Origin: SICV01 sp038045265 | GTDB lineage: Archaea > Nanobdellota > Nanobdellia > Pacearchaeales > GW2011-AR1 | DNA length: 38,947 bases | Assembly (NCBI GenBank): GCA_038045265.1 | Contig: JBBSYL010000013.1 | Coordinates: 1 to 38,947 of the forward strand | Direction of reading: 5' to 3' | Translations under genes and position numbers: made by a program | The notes under the pieces: model-generated | Database searches by the model: none | The model's input: only the letters and a program-made list of their open reading frames with translations | What the model was told of the DNA's origin: nothing | In this document: positions 13,375-22,262 of the stretch, in pieces | Numbering within the stretch: position 1 is the first letter of the stretch | How the letters are laid out: each line of letters starts with the position of its first letter

Positions 13375-15177
13375 GTGGGAAATAAAGAAAAAGGGAGTAA
13401 AGGGGAGAGGGGATCTTGGAAAGATTATCCTACCAAGAGGTTTGTGAAGGACATCGCCTACTTTCTTAAAGGGCATAAATCAATCTTTGCCTTCGCAATG
13501 TTTGTCAGACTTATCTCAGAACTTGGAAGTTATGCTATTCCTTTTCTTATTGGTGAAATAATTGATGTGTTTACAGAATATCAAAAGACGGGGGCGCCTT
13601 TTACTAATTTTTATTACATTCTTGTTGGAATAGCTGTAATAGGCGTTGTCCAGGTTTGGATGAGAACATATTCTAAAACCTATATTGGTGTTGCGGGGGC
13701 TAAAGCAAGACAAAATGCAAGACAACTTGCGATAAATAAACTGATGGATCTTGAACTAGAGTGGCATGAGCATGAAGATACTGGAAGTAAAATTCAAAGA
13801 GTTAATGCGGGTAGCAATTATATTTATAGATTTTTCTCAAGTTTTCTCTCCAATAATGGAACGGTAGTTTTTACAGGTATTTTTGTAAGTATATTTCTGT
13901 TTATTCTTATAGGGTGGAAATATGCATTATTTGCTTTTGTTTATGCGACAATTTATTTAGTCGTGGAAAACCATTTTAATAAACAACAAGCATACTGGAC
14001 GGACAAATTAAATAAGATAGATGAAAAAATAAGCGGAAAAATTCATGAATCTGCATCAAATGTTTTGTCTGTTAAATCTCTCGGTTTAAAAGGAATATTT
14101 AGAAATGCTTCTGAGAAGCGAGAAAATGAATATTATAATATTTGGTATAATGCTAAAACAAGTAGCCATAATAAGCTAAGATATACAAAATCTTTTGGAG
14201 CAATAGGCTATGCCCTCTTTGTGTTGCTTGTTGGCTTGGATTTTGTAAATGGCCTCGTTAGTTTGGGTTCTATACTAGTTTATGCAGCTTATTTCAATAA
14301 ACTAAGAGACTCACTAGATAAAATGAGCGATGCTTCTGTTGAGTATATACAAACTAAATCGGCAGTTGGAAGATTAATGACTATCTTAGGGAGAGATGTA
14401 TTTGACAGAGAATCAAGCGATTTACTTGAAATTCCTAAAGATTGGAAAGAAATAAGATTTGAAAATGTCTATTTTGATTATAAGGGGGCGAGCGTACTTA
14501 GAGATTTCAATTTAGTAATAAATAGGGGAGAGAATATTGGACTTGTAGGAAAATCTGGATGTGGAAAATCTACATTGATAAAACTTCTCCTAGGATTGTA
14601 TAAACCAAAACAGGGCAAAATATTAATAGACAACACAGATATAGAAAAGTTCAAGCATAGTTCGATTACTAATACACTTACTGCTGTGTTGCAAGATTCA
14701 GAAATGTTTGATATGTCTCTAGAAGAGAACATAACTATTTCTGCGCTTCATAAAGATGCAGATATTTTAAGAAAGTCTATTGAAGTTTCAGCTTTGAAGG
14801 AAGTTATCAAAAAACTTCCCAAAGGTTTGAAAACAATAATTGGAGAGAAGGGATATAAATTAAGTGGGGGGGAGAGACAAAGAATAGGAATTGCCAGGGC
14901 AGTTTACAAAGATACCAATGTAATTCTACTTGATGAAGCTACATCCCATCTTGATAGTAAAACAGAACAATTGATACAGGGAGGCCTTGAATCTGAAACA
15001 AAGAAAAAGACATTAATTCTTGTTGCTCATAGACTTTCAACGTTAAAAAATGCGGATAGAATTTACTTTATGGAAAAAGGAAAGATAGTCGAATCAGGGA
15101 ATTTTGATGAACTTGTAAGGAAGAAGGGCAAGTTTTATGAGTTGTATAAAATTCAGAGTAGAAAGAAAATGACATAA
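13375..15177 (+). CDS. ABC exporter, fused membrane and ATPase domains
   Basis: 600 residues. Six-helix exporter domain (about 25-330), then ATPase with Walker A GKSGCGKST (about 392-400), signature LSGGERQR (about 497-504) and Walker B VILLDEATSHLD. This is the half-transporter build of MsbA/Atm1/multidrug exporters, which work as dimers; substrate cannot be told. GTG start at 13375 is supported by a TATA box (TTTATATA, about 13344-13351) 27 bases before it. The basic first 20 residues (GNKEKGSKGERGSWKD) are cytosolic. Confidence 0.92.
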   Translation: MGNKEKGSKGERGSWKDYPTKRFVKDIAYFLKGHKSIFAFAMFVRLISELGSYAIPFLIGEIIDVFTEYQKTGAPFTNFYYILVGIAVIGVVQVWMRTYSKTYIGVAGAKARQNARQLAINKLMDLELEWHEHEDTGSKIQRVNAGSNYIYRFFSSFLSNNGTVVFTGIFVSIFLFILIGWKYALFAFVYATIYLVVENHFNKQQAYWTDKLNKIDEKISGKIHESASNVLSVKSLGLKGIFRNASEKRENEYYNIWYNAKTSSHNKLRYTKSFGAIGYALFVLLVGLDFVNGLVSLGSILVYAAYFNKLRDSLDKMSDASVEYIQTKSAVGRLMTILGRDVFDRESSDLLEIPKDWKEIRFENVYFDYKGASVLRDFNLVINRGENIGLVGKSGCGKSTLIKLLLGLYKPKQGKILIDNTDIEKFKHSSITNTLTAVLQDSEMFDMSLEENITISALHKDADILRKSIEVSALKEVIKKLPKGLKTIIGEKGYKLSGGERQRIGIARAVYKDTNVILLDEATSHLDSKTEQLIQGGLESETKKKTLILVAHRLSTLKNADRIYFMEKGKIVESGNFDELVRKKGKFYELYKIQSRKKMT

Positions 15178-15241
15178 GAAAAGTAGTTTTGCTCTGCTTT
15201 ATTTTGATGTTTAACAAGCTTTTTATACTACTCTTCTTTGT

Positions 15242-15628
15242 ATGATTATGCTGGGAATAGGGGCTATAAGGAGAGAACATATTCAGATAAAGAGTGTGCT
15301 GTCTGATTTGGGTTCTATTATTGGAAATGCTTCAAAGTTCAACAGTTTTATTTTCTTGTTTAAGGAATTTGGGAGGATGTGGAAAGAGCATGAAGAAAAG
15401 GAAGAAGTTGTTTTTCAAGCCCTCACTAAAAAGGTGAAGGGAGAGTTCCCTGAAAAAATGCTTCTTGAACAGCACAGAGAATTGAAAGGACACTGGTTGG
15501 TCCTAAAAAAGTTTATGGGGGATCCTAGAAGTTTTGCTATAGCTCTTGATACGGACGGAAGAATGCTGATTGAGAAATTTAAAATACATATTAACTACGA
15601 AGAAGAGTTGTTTAATGAGATGAGGTAA
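15242..15628 (+). CDS. Hemerythrin-like HHE-domain protein
   Basis: 128 residues of four helices with the expected iron-ligand set: H13 (RREH), H50 and E54 (EHEEKEE), H78 (EQHRE) and H116 with E120 (HINYEE). HHE/hemerythrin proteins bind a di-iron centre and handle oxygen, NO or iron. A second ATG at 15248 fits the upstream TATA (about 15222-15229) slightly better. It ends 2 bases from the end of the HAD gene on the other strand. Confidence 0.85.
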   Translation: MIMLGIGAIRREHIQIKSVLSDLGSIIGNASKFNSFIFLFKEFGRMWKEHEEKEEVVFQALTKKVKGEFPEKMLLEQHRELKGHWLVLKKFMGDPRSFAIALDTDGRMLIEKFKIHINYEEELFNEMR

Positions 15629-15630
15629 TT

Positions 15631-16569
15631 TCAGACTAGTTTTTCAACTACTTGATATTCATCTTCATAAATAATTAACTTAATACCGCTTATCTCGACT
15701 TTTTCCATCTTTATATTTGGTAAATATTTTTTATGCGATAGATATAATGTTTTCTTATATTGCTTCATACCTTTTTCAGTTAGATAGAACTTATAATTTC
15801 CTTTAAATAAGTTTGGTTTGATTAACCATTTTCTTCTTTCATTAACTTCGAAGATTAATTCTTTTGGAAGAAGCCTTTTCCCTGCTGAAAATACTCCTTC
15901 TCCATTTGTAGTAAATCTATACAAGTAGATAGTTTCTCTCTTTACAATAAATTCACACGCATCTATGAAAGATTTAGATATATATGAATGGTTTGATTTA
16001 ATCTTTTTTGCTTTTTTTACTTCTTCTGGTTTTCTTTTGAAAGGAGTTAGAATGCCGAAGCCAGATATGTTTAGTGCTGTCTGGACGTCTGAAGCGCGGT
16101 CTCCTAAAACATAAATATTTGTATTTCTTTTATCGAGTTTGTGTTTTTTAAGGATTGTTTTTACCATGCCTGGATTTGGTTTTCTGCAAGGGTCGTTTCT
16201 TATGAGATTTTCATCAAAATTATATTCTGAGTTTTCTTTTACATAATCTGGAGAAACATATCTGCATGATTCGTAGCCATTGAATCTTATTCCTTTTCTT
16301 TTTAGTAAATTAAGAAGATATTTGTTAACTTCGTTAGCTCTCTTTTCAGTCAATAGGGGAAAGTCTAGAATTGCTATGCCTGATTGGTTTGTTGTGATAT
16401 AGAATAATGCGTTTGGAAGTTTCTTTTTAAGCAGTTTTAATCCTAAAATTACTCCTGGCAGGAATCTTATTTTGTTTTTCCAGTTCTTCTGGCTTCCAAG
16501 GAAGTAATGATTATCATCAATTATCGTCCCATCCCTATCTAAACATATAAGCACTCTTTTTCTTTTCAC
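15631..16569 (-). CDS. HAD-superfamily phosphatase (GmhB-like) with extra C-terminal domain
   Basis: 312 residues. HAD motifs: DRDGTI (D11 nucleophile, D13), TTNQSG, KPNPGM lysine and GDRASD. This is the HAD-IIIA set used by heptose-bisphosphate and histidinol-phosphate phosphatases. Those enzymes are about 180-200 residues; here about 110 extra residues follow (from about 205), with YLYRFTTNGEG and a winged-helix-like YKFYLTEKGMKQYKKTLYL. The added part may bind nucleic acid or a regulator; I do not recognise it. It lies 34 bases downstream of transketolase on the same strand, so may be co-transcribed and act in sugar-phosphate metabolism. Confidence 0.8.
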   Translation of the reverse strand: MKRKRVLICLDRDGTIIDDNHYFLGSQKNWKNKIRFLPGVILGLKLLKKKLPNALFYITTNQSGIAILDFPLLTEKRANEVNKYLLNLLKRKGIRFNGYESCRYVSPDYVKENSEYNFDENLIRNDPCRKPNPGMVKTILKKHKLDKRNTNIYVLGDRASDVQTALNISGFGILTPFKRKPEEVKKAKKIKSNHSYISKSFIDACEFIVKRETIYLYRFTTNGEGVFSAGKRLLPKELIFEVNERRKWLIKPNLFKGNYKFYLTEKGMKQYKKTLYLSHKKYLPNIKMEKVEISGIKLIIYEDEYQVVEKLV

Positions 16570-16603
16570 TTTTTATTAAAGGAATCGGGGTTTAAGAAGT
16601 TTT

Positions 16604-18517
16604 TTATTTTCTCTTCTTGGTTTTAGCTTTTTTCTTGATTTTTGGTTTGTTTTCTATTTTATTTACTAATTCTTTTTGTATGCTCTCTTCTTTATTGATT
16701 AAAGCAATTGCGCCAGAAGTAATTGCAGTTGAGTCTATGTTATAATGTGCAAGTAGTTCTTCTTTCTTTCCTGAATGCGGAAGAGATTTTACACATAAAT
16801 GAACAATTTTTATATCTGTATTTGCTAGGGCGTGAGAGAGCATTTCTCCTATTCCTCCTTCTTGGTAATGGTCTTCTGTTATGACTAATTTGTTTCCGTG
16901 TGATTTTACAAAATCTATGAATTTTATGGAATTAAAAGGTTTTATACAATAAATGTCTATTAAAGAGGCAAAAATGTTGTGTTTTTTTAATGCTATTTGA
17001 GCTTTCATAGATTCATGAAGAGTTATTCCTGCTCCTGCAAGAACGATATTGTCTTTCTGAGATTCTTGAATTATTTTGAAATCTCCTACTGGAAATTCTT
17101 CATCATTTTTATATATTAATGGCGTTGTGGAGCGAGTGGTTCTAATATATTTTATTCCCGAAAGTTTTGCTGATGTAAAGACTAGTTTTTCTGTTGAAAC
17201 TGCATCACTTGGATAAAATATTGTTGAATTTGGAAGAGATCTGAAAAGAGATATGTCTTCAAGAGCCATTTGAGAGGGACCATCTTCACCAATTGAAATG
17301 CCTGCATGACTTCCACAAATTGTTAGATTTGCATTGCTTATGGCTGCCATTCTGAGCTGGTCATGCGCTCTTGTCAAGAAAGCACCAAATGTTGAAGTAA
17401 AGGGTTTCATTCCTTTAATTGAAAGGCCTTGTGCAACACCTATCATATTTTGCTCTGCAATATAGCATTCTATAAACTTTTCCGGAGTTTTATTTTTTAC
17501 AAATTCAGAAAAGGTCGAATTTGAAACTTCGGCATCAAGCGCATATATGTTTTCGTTTAAATCAGCCAACTTGGCTAATGCATTGCCGTAAGCTTTCCTT
17601 GTTGCAATTAAATCTGTAACTCCGTAATCTGGTTTCTTTGGTAGTGAGAAAGATTCTTTGAAATGATATTTTGCAGGTTTTTTTATTGTAAATTTGGGCA
17701 TTTTAACATTTGGAATTTCTTTGATTGCTTTTAATGCGAGTTCTTCATTTAATGCTTTACCGTGCCAACCTTCTCTGTCTTCTAAAAATGAAACTCCCTT
17801 TCCTTTAATGGTTTTTGCAAGAATTATTGTTGGAAGAGAGGATTTTCTTGATTCTTGAAAAGCTTTTAGAATTTGTTTTATGTCATGCCCATCAATTGAA
17901 ATTGCATTAAAACCGAGAGATTTAAATCTTGATTCATAAGCCTTGATATTGTGCTGAAGCATTGTAGGATTTGATTGGCCTAGCCTATTAATGTCAATAA
18001 TTGCACAAAGGTTGTTTAGTTTGTAATGTGAGATGAATTGTGCTGCTTCATAAATGCTACCTTCCGTGGTTTCAGAATCTCCTAACAAAACATAGGTTCT
18101 TGCTTGTCTTTCAGAAAGTTTAGATGCGAGAGAGATGCCTGCACCTATTGAAAGACCTTGACCAAGACTACCCGAAGCTGCTTTTATCCAAGGATTTTCC
18201 TGGTTTGGTATCGGATGACCTTCTAAAAATGAACCGAATTTTCTTAAGTCTAAAATATTTGCTTTAATGCAACCAGAGCGGATTAATGCTGAATAAAGAA
18301 TTGGGACTGCGTGACCTTTTGAAAGAATAAATTCATCATTATTTAGATTGTTGGGATTTTTTATGTCATAACGCATCTCTGAAAAGAACAGGCAGGCAAT
18401 AATTTCTGCACAGGAAAGACAGGAAGTTGGATGCCCAGAACCTGCGCTGGTTGTAGCTAGTATAGAATCTTTTCTTAGGATTGATGCGATATCTTTCAGC
18501 TGTTGAATTGTGGGCAC
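16604..18517 (-). CDS. tkt: Transketolase (full length)
   Basis: 637 residues, both halves in one chain, whereas many archaea split them. Seen: SAGSGHPTS, SKGHAVP, SLGQGLSIGAG, and the thiamine-diphosphate motif GDSETTEGS with DINRLGQS; the pyrimidine-binding and C-terminal parts follow (FIECYIAEQNMIGVAQGLS, GISIGEDGPSQMALED, TEDHYQEGG). It moves two-carbon units between sugar phosphates and needs Mg and thiamine diphosphate. A lysine-rich tail (KPKIKKKAKTKKRK) is unusual and could bind RNA or acidic partners. The HAD phosphatase follows it. Confidence 0.94.
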   Translation of the reverse strand: MPTIQQLKDIASILRKDSILATTSAGSGHPTSCLSCAEIIACLFFSEMRYDIKNPNNLNNDEFILSKGHAVPILYSALIRSGCIKANILDLRKFGSFLEGHPIPNQENPWIKAASGSLGQGLSIGAGISLASKLSERQARTYVLLGDSETTEGSIYEAAQFISHYKLNNLCAIIDINRLGQSNPTMLQHNIKAYESRFKSLGFNAISIDGHDIKQILKAFQESRKSSLPTIILAKTIKGKGVSFLEDREGWHGKALNEELALKAIKEIPNVKMPKFTIKKPAKYHFKESFSLPKKPDYGVTDLIATRKAYGNALAKLADLNENIYALDAEVSNSTFSEFVKNKTPEKFIECYIAEQNMIGVAQGLSIKGMKPFTSTFGAFLTRAHDQLRMAAISNANLTICGSHAGISIGEDGPSQMALEDISLFRSLPNSTIFYPSDAVSTEKLVFTSAKLSGIKYIRTTRSTTPLIYKNDEEFPVGDFKIIQESQKDNIVLAGAGITLHESMKAQIALKKHNIFASLIDIYCIKPFNSIKFIDFVKSHGNKLVITEDHYQEGGIGEMLSHALANTDIKIVHLCVKSLPHSGKKEELLAHYNIDSTAITSGAIALINKEESIQKELVNKIENKPKIKKKAKTKKRK

Positions 18518-18677
18518 TTTTATACCTCTTCAGTTAATTGTAAGAATGTGTAGTTTTTATAATTTGCTTACATTTGCCTAAATACGCCATATATTAAACG
18601 AACTTTACTGTGGAGATACTAAGTATTAAAAACTGAATTATATTAGTTATTTAGGAAGAGCAGTGATCTGAAAAGAG

Positions 18678-19151
18678 ATGAAAAGAAATAGTAGAGTTCT
18701 TGCTGTTGCATTTGGAGTAGTTTTGCTTGTAGCTGTTTTTGGAGGTTTTTTCAGCGCAAATACAAAGGAAGAATGGTACATATTAATAAGGCCGGGACTT
18801 TCGCCTCCCGACCATATATTTTCAATAGTTTGGCCAGTGCTATACGCTTTAATTGCATTATCATTTTATTTTGCGTGGAATAGTGCAAAACCCAAAGAGA
18901 GGGAGATCGTAGATTGGGGTTATGGATTAAATATATTTTTCAATGCTATGTGGGGTTTTCTCTTCTTCGGACTTAAGAATCCGTTAGCGGGATTTGTTGA
19001 TATTGTATTGATTTTAACTTCATTGATATGGATAATGCAGATTACCTGGAAAATAGAAAAAGAGGCTTTTTGGCTTCTTGTACCTTATTTACTTTGGATA
19101 ATATTTGCGATGGTATTAAATTTACAAGCAATTTACAATCTTGGGATTTAA
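18678..19151 (+). CDS. tspO: TspO/MBR-family membrane protein
   Basis: 157 residues with five membrane helices and the family signatures RPGLSPPDHIF, SIVWPVLYALIAL, and a Trp-rich body ending LLWIIFAMVLNLQAIYNLG. TspO proteins bind tetrapyrroles such as haem and protoporphyrin and help with oxidative stress. No haem pathway genes are visible here. 526-base distance to any plus-strand gene upstream; a weak TATA (ATTATATT, about 18638) is present. Confidence 0.92.
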   Translation: MKRNSRVLAVAFGVVLLVAVFGGFFSANTKEEWYILIRPGLSPPDHIFSIVWPVLYALIALSFYFAWNSAKPKEREIVDWGYGLNIFFNAMWGFLFFGLKNPLAGFVDIVLILTSLIWIMQITWKIEKEAFWLLVPYLLWIIFAMVLNLQAIYNLGI

Positions 19152-19155
19152 AATG

Positions 19156-19995
19156 TCAAAATTTTCCTCCGTTCTTTTGATATAATAACTCTGGCTCAGA
19201 ACTTGTAGGACTTTCTCCTATTTTAGAACCGAAAAATCTTTGTAGACTTGCAGATATTTCTTTTTCAGCTATGCCTTTTCTATCTCCTAATTCTGAAGAG
19301 CAGAAAATTAACCTACTGTTAACAGCCCAATCTGTAAATCTATTAAGAGAAAAGTGCTCTATCCGTCTTTCCATGCCCTCCACTTTTCTACAATAATCTA
19401 AAGGCTGTGTAAGGCCTGTAATGGGCTCAAAAATAAAATAATTTGCTCCGTTTGAAATTTGATTAGGAAAATTCCAACGCATGAATACATGGCCGTAATG
19501 AATTTTATTGGTGCCATCTTGCGGAGTTGTAAATTGTGGAGCATGATAAACTGAAAGGGGGAGATTATGTGTCTGGGCTATTGATGCGTAAAGGGCTGTG
19601 TGATGAAAGCAGTGCCCTTTTTTCTGCTGAATTCCTTGAGTGAATAAAGTTACTTTAACTGCTTCTTCATTAGGAACGATTAATTCTTTTAGACAGTTTT
19701 CTCTGATAGCCCTATTTATTTCTAATATTGCTCTTCTTGCCTCTTCCTCTGAATATGGATTTTTTGGACTGACTTTTTTAGTTTCTTTTAAAAACTTATC
19801 CAATGTCAAATAATCCTCTTCTTTGGGATGATAAGTTTTTGCATATCTTTCTGAATCTAAAAGAAGATGGGCAAGAGTAGTTCTTGAACAGTAGTCTCCA
19901 GGGAAAAAAGTTACCTGCTTTTTTGGAAGAGGAATTTGACAGGAATTTGATGCGATTAAAAGAAAAGTAAGTGTAAGGATTGAAGTCAATCGCAT
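19156..19995 (-). CDS. Secreted transglutaminase-like lipoprotein
   Basis: 279 residues. A short signal ends in a lipobox-like SNSC at 16-19. The catalytic-type core has C129 (KKGHCFHHTALYASIA), then H169 (HYGHVFMRWNF) and FEPITG, the Cys-His-acid order of transglutaminase/papain-fold enzymes; close bacterial relatives share the GHxFVRW pattern. Reaction and substrate unknown; proteolysis or crosslinking at the cell surface is possible. Its end lies 4 bases from the end of tspO. Confidence 0.72.
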   Translation of the reverse strand: MRLTSILTLTFLLIASNSCQIPLPKKQVTFFPGDYCSRTTLAHLLLDSERYAKTYHPKEEDYLTLDKFLKETKKVSPKNPYSEEEARRAILEINRAIRENCLKELIVPNEEAVKVTLFTQGIQQKKGHCFHHTALYASIAQTHNLPLSVYHAPQFTTPQDGTNKIHYGHVFMRWNFPNQISNGANYFIFEPITGLTQPLDYCRKVEGMERRIEHFSLNRFTDWAVNSRLIFCSSELGDRKGIAEKEISASLQRFFGSKIGESPTSSEPELLYQKNGGKF

Positions 19996-20045
19996 TAATA
20001 TTTTAGAGAACCTGTATTAATAAAAATGATTGTCTTGTAAAATAT

Positions 20046-21467
20046 TTATCCCTTTACAACAGCTAACGGCTTTAATCTTGCTACTAATTGTCCAATTCCT
20101 ATCTCATGTGAGACGCGAACAACTTCATCTACATCTTTATATGCTCTTGGAGCTTCTTCAATCATTCCCTTTATTGAGCCTGCCTTAACCATAACTCCAT
20201 AATCTTCTAATTCTGATTTCAATTTTTCTTCTGTAATTTCTTCTTTTGCTCTCTTTCTTGACATTGCTCTTCCTGCTCCGTGGGGGGTGCTTGCTAAAGA
20301 AATCTCTTCTGCTTTTTTTGTTCCAACCATTACATATGAAAATGTTCCCATACTTCCAGGGATGAAAATAGGGCATCCTGTTTTTTGATATTTCTTTGGA
20401 AGTTCTTTTCTACCAGGACCAAATGAACGGGTTGCACCTTTTCTTACTATTAAAATCTCTTTTTCTTTTTCATCTATTTTATGCTTTTCAAATTTGGCAA
20501 TATTATGACAAATGTCATATACTACTTCTGCTTTGAATTCTGGATAAATTTTCTTTAATGACTCTCTTATTCTATGGGTAATTAATTGTTTGTTTGCAAA
20601 TCCAAAATTAGCAGCACAAGCCATGGCACTTAAATATTTTTTTCCTAATTCGCTTTTAATTGGGGCGTTTATTAATTCTCTATCTGGTAAATGTTTGTAT
20701 CCATACTCTTTCTCCATTTTCATAATATAGTCAGATGCTGTTTGATGTCCTAATCCTCTGCTTCCACAATGTATCATTATTACTATTTGCCCTTCTTCTA
20801 ATCCAAATACTTTTGCAATATCTTCATCGAATATCTTTTCTACTTTTTGAACTTCTAAGAAATGGTTTCCTGAACCTAAGCTACCTAATTGAGTTCTTCC
20901 TCTTGCCCTTGCTTTCTGACTTACATCTTCCGGATTGGCATTTTCTAATTTTCCATTTTCTTCAGTGTAAATACAGTCATTATCTTCTCCATAACCTTTT
21001 TTTACCATCCATTGAGCACCTTCTTTAAATATCTCTTTTAATTCTTCATCTGACATTTTAATTGAACCTTCTCTTCCAACACCTGATGGAACTGCTTCGT
21101 ATAATTTATTTAAAAATTCTTTTTTCTTCTTTTCTAATATTTTTAATGGAAGATTTGTTTTTAATAATCTAACTGAACAATTAATATCATACCCTACTTC
21201 TCCTGGAGAGATAACTCCTTTTTCTGTATCAAATGCTTCTACTCCTCCTATGCACGCGCCATAACCTTGATGGGCGTCTCCTAACACTACAACATTTCCT
21301 ACTGCTCCTTGCATCATAGCCATGTTCTTTGCCTGCTCAAGGGTTTTGTCTTTTTCTATATCTTTCATCAATTTTTCAGATGCAAATATCTTTATTGGAA
21401 CATTCATTTTTCCTTCTTTTCTTATTTCATATACATTTTCAGAGATTTTCTTCACATTTTGAGGCAT
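20046..21467 (-). CDS. rtcB: RNA-splicing ligase RtcB
   Basis: 473 residues, full length and with no intein. Metal-site residues D94 and C97 (GYDINC), HCGSRGLGHQ, DICHN and the guanylylated histidine H396 in PHGAGRAMSR are present. RtcB joins the 2',3'-cyclic phosphate and 5'-OH ends of cut tRNA exons using GTP and manganese; archease (28529-28945) activates it. The tRNA-Tyr at 34218-34366 has an intron, so this enzyme has a substrate in the same window. Confidence 0.97.
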   Translation of the reverse strand: MPQNVKKISENVYEIRKEGKMNVPIKIFASEKLMKDIEKDKTLEQAKNMAMMQGAVGNVVVLGDAHQGYGACIGGVEAFDTEKGVISPGEVGYDINCSVRLLKTNLPLKILEKKKKEFLNKLYEAVPSGVGREGSIKMSDEELKEIFKEGAQWMVKKGYGEDNDCIYTEENGKLENANPEDVSQKARARGRTQLGSLGSGNHFLEVQKVEKIFDEDIAKVFGLEEGQIVIMIHCGSRGLGHQTASDYIMKMEKEYGYKHLPDRELINAPIKSELGKKYLSAMACAANFGFANKQLITHRIRESLKKIYPEFKAEVVYDICHNIAKFEKHKIDEKEKEILIVRKGATRSFGPGRKELPKKYQKTGCPIFIPGSMGTFSYVMVGTKKAEEISLASTPHGAGRAMSRKRAKEEITEEKLKSELEDYGVMVKAGSIKGMIEEAPRAYKDVDEVVRVSHEIGIGQLVARLKPLAVVKG

Positions 21468-21497
21468 GTTTATAGATGATAAAATGAGTTTATTAAG

Positions 21498-22208
21498 TTA
21501 GTGTCTTGCTATTTTCCAGAGAGCATCAAAATGTTCTTTAAAAGATTTACTTAGTTGTCTGCTTTTTGTTAGTGTGGCTACCAATGGATCTGACCACATT
21601 AAAATTGCTACATAATCTCCGAAAATTGCAATTGTTGAAGGCTGTGAAAATTCTTTAGGGAGAAATTTTACTTCATTTAATTTGTGTATTATTGGCTTTG
21701 TGCCTTGTGAATATAATAATTTTGCTCGGATACCTCTCTTTTCCCTTTCTTTCATATATTGTTCAAGTTTAATTGGAAATCTCTTCTCCCATTCTTCTGA
21801 TGCACCTATTCCATAAAGTGGCTTTTCCTCCTTCAAAATTCTAAAAAGTATAGATTTGAAGCCTTCCAAACCTTCAAAAACTTCTACAATTGGTTTGTTT
21901 TCTCTTAATTTTATTCTATTCCTTAATTCTGGGAGAAGAGATTCGGCCATCTTTTCTTTTTCTTTTGTATAATCGAGTAATTTTTCAGGGTCTACTACTT
22001 TATAGTATCTTATACTATTCTTTATTATACAAGCCACAAGTCCTTTCTTAATTAAACCGTTTAAGGAGTCATATATGTTTGTTCTATGTTCTTTTACTCC
22101 CTTTGCTAATTCAGAAGCAGTCGTTTCCTCAAAATTAAATAAGGCAGAATATGCTTCTGCTTCTCTCTCTGTTAGTCCTAATAATACTAATTTTTCTTTA
22201 TCAATCAT
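21498..22208 (-). CDS. TrmB-family transcriptional regulator
   Basis: 236 residues. N-terminal winged helix (about 8-70: LGLTEREAEAYSALFNFEETTASELAKG, then NIYDSLNGLIKKGLV), coiled linker (80-105), then the C-terminal part (VEVFEGLEGFKSILFRILKE, YGIGASEEW) of the phospholipase-D-like TrmB effector type. In archaea, TrmB proteins often control sugar uptake or metabolism. It is divergent from the radical SAM gene, with 54 bases between starts, so it may control that gene. Confidence 0.88.
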   Translation of the reverse strand: MIDKEKLVLLGLTEREAEAYSALFNFEETTASELAKGVKEHRTNIYDSLNGLIKKGLVACIIKNSIRYYKVVDPEKLLDYTKEKEKMAESLLPELRNRIKLRENKPIVEVFEGLEGFKSILFRILKEEKPLYGIGASEEWEKRFPIKLEQYMKEREKRGIRAKLLYSQGTKPIIHKLNEVKFLPKEFSQPSTIAIFGDYVAILMWSDPLVATLTKSRQLSKSFKEHFDALWKIARH

Positions 22209-22262
22209 ATTGTGTATAAATATACAACATAGTTTTAAATATCTTTCGCTTTCCGCACATTT

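Noticed and set aside
20046..21467. Intein in RtcB, as in some archaea
   Set aside because: The sequence through GYDINC at residues 92-97 and the rest of the protein is continuous with family length.
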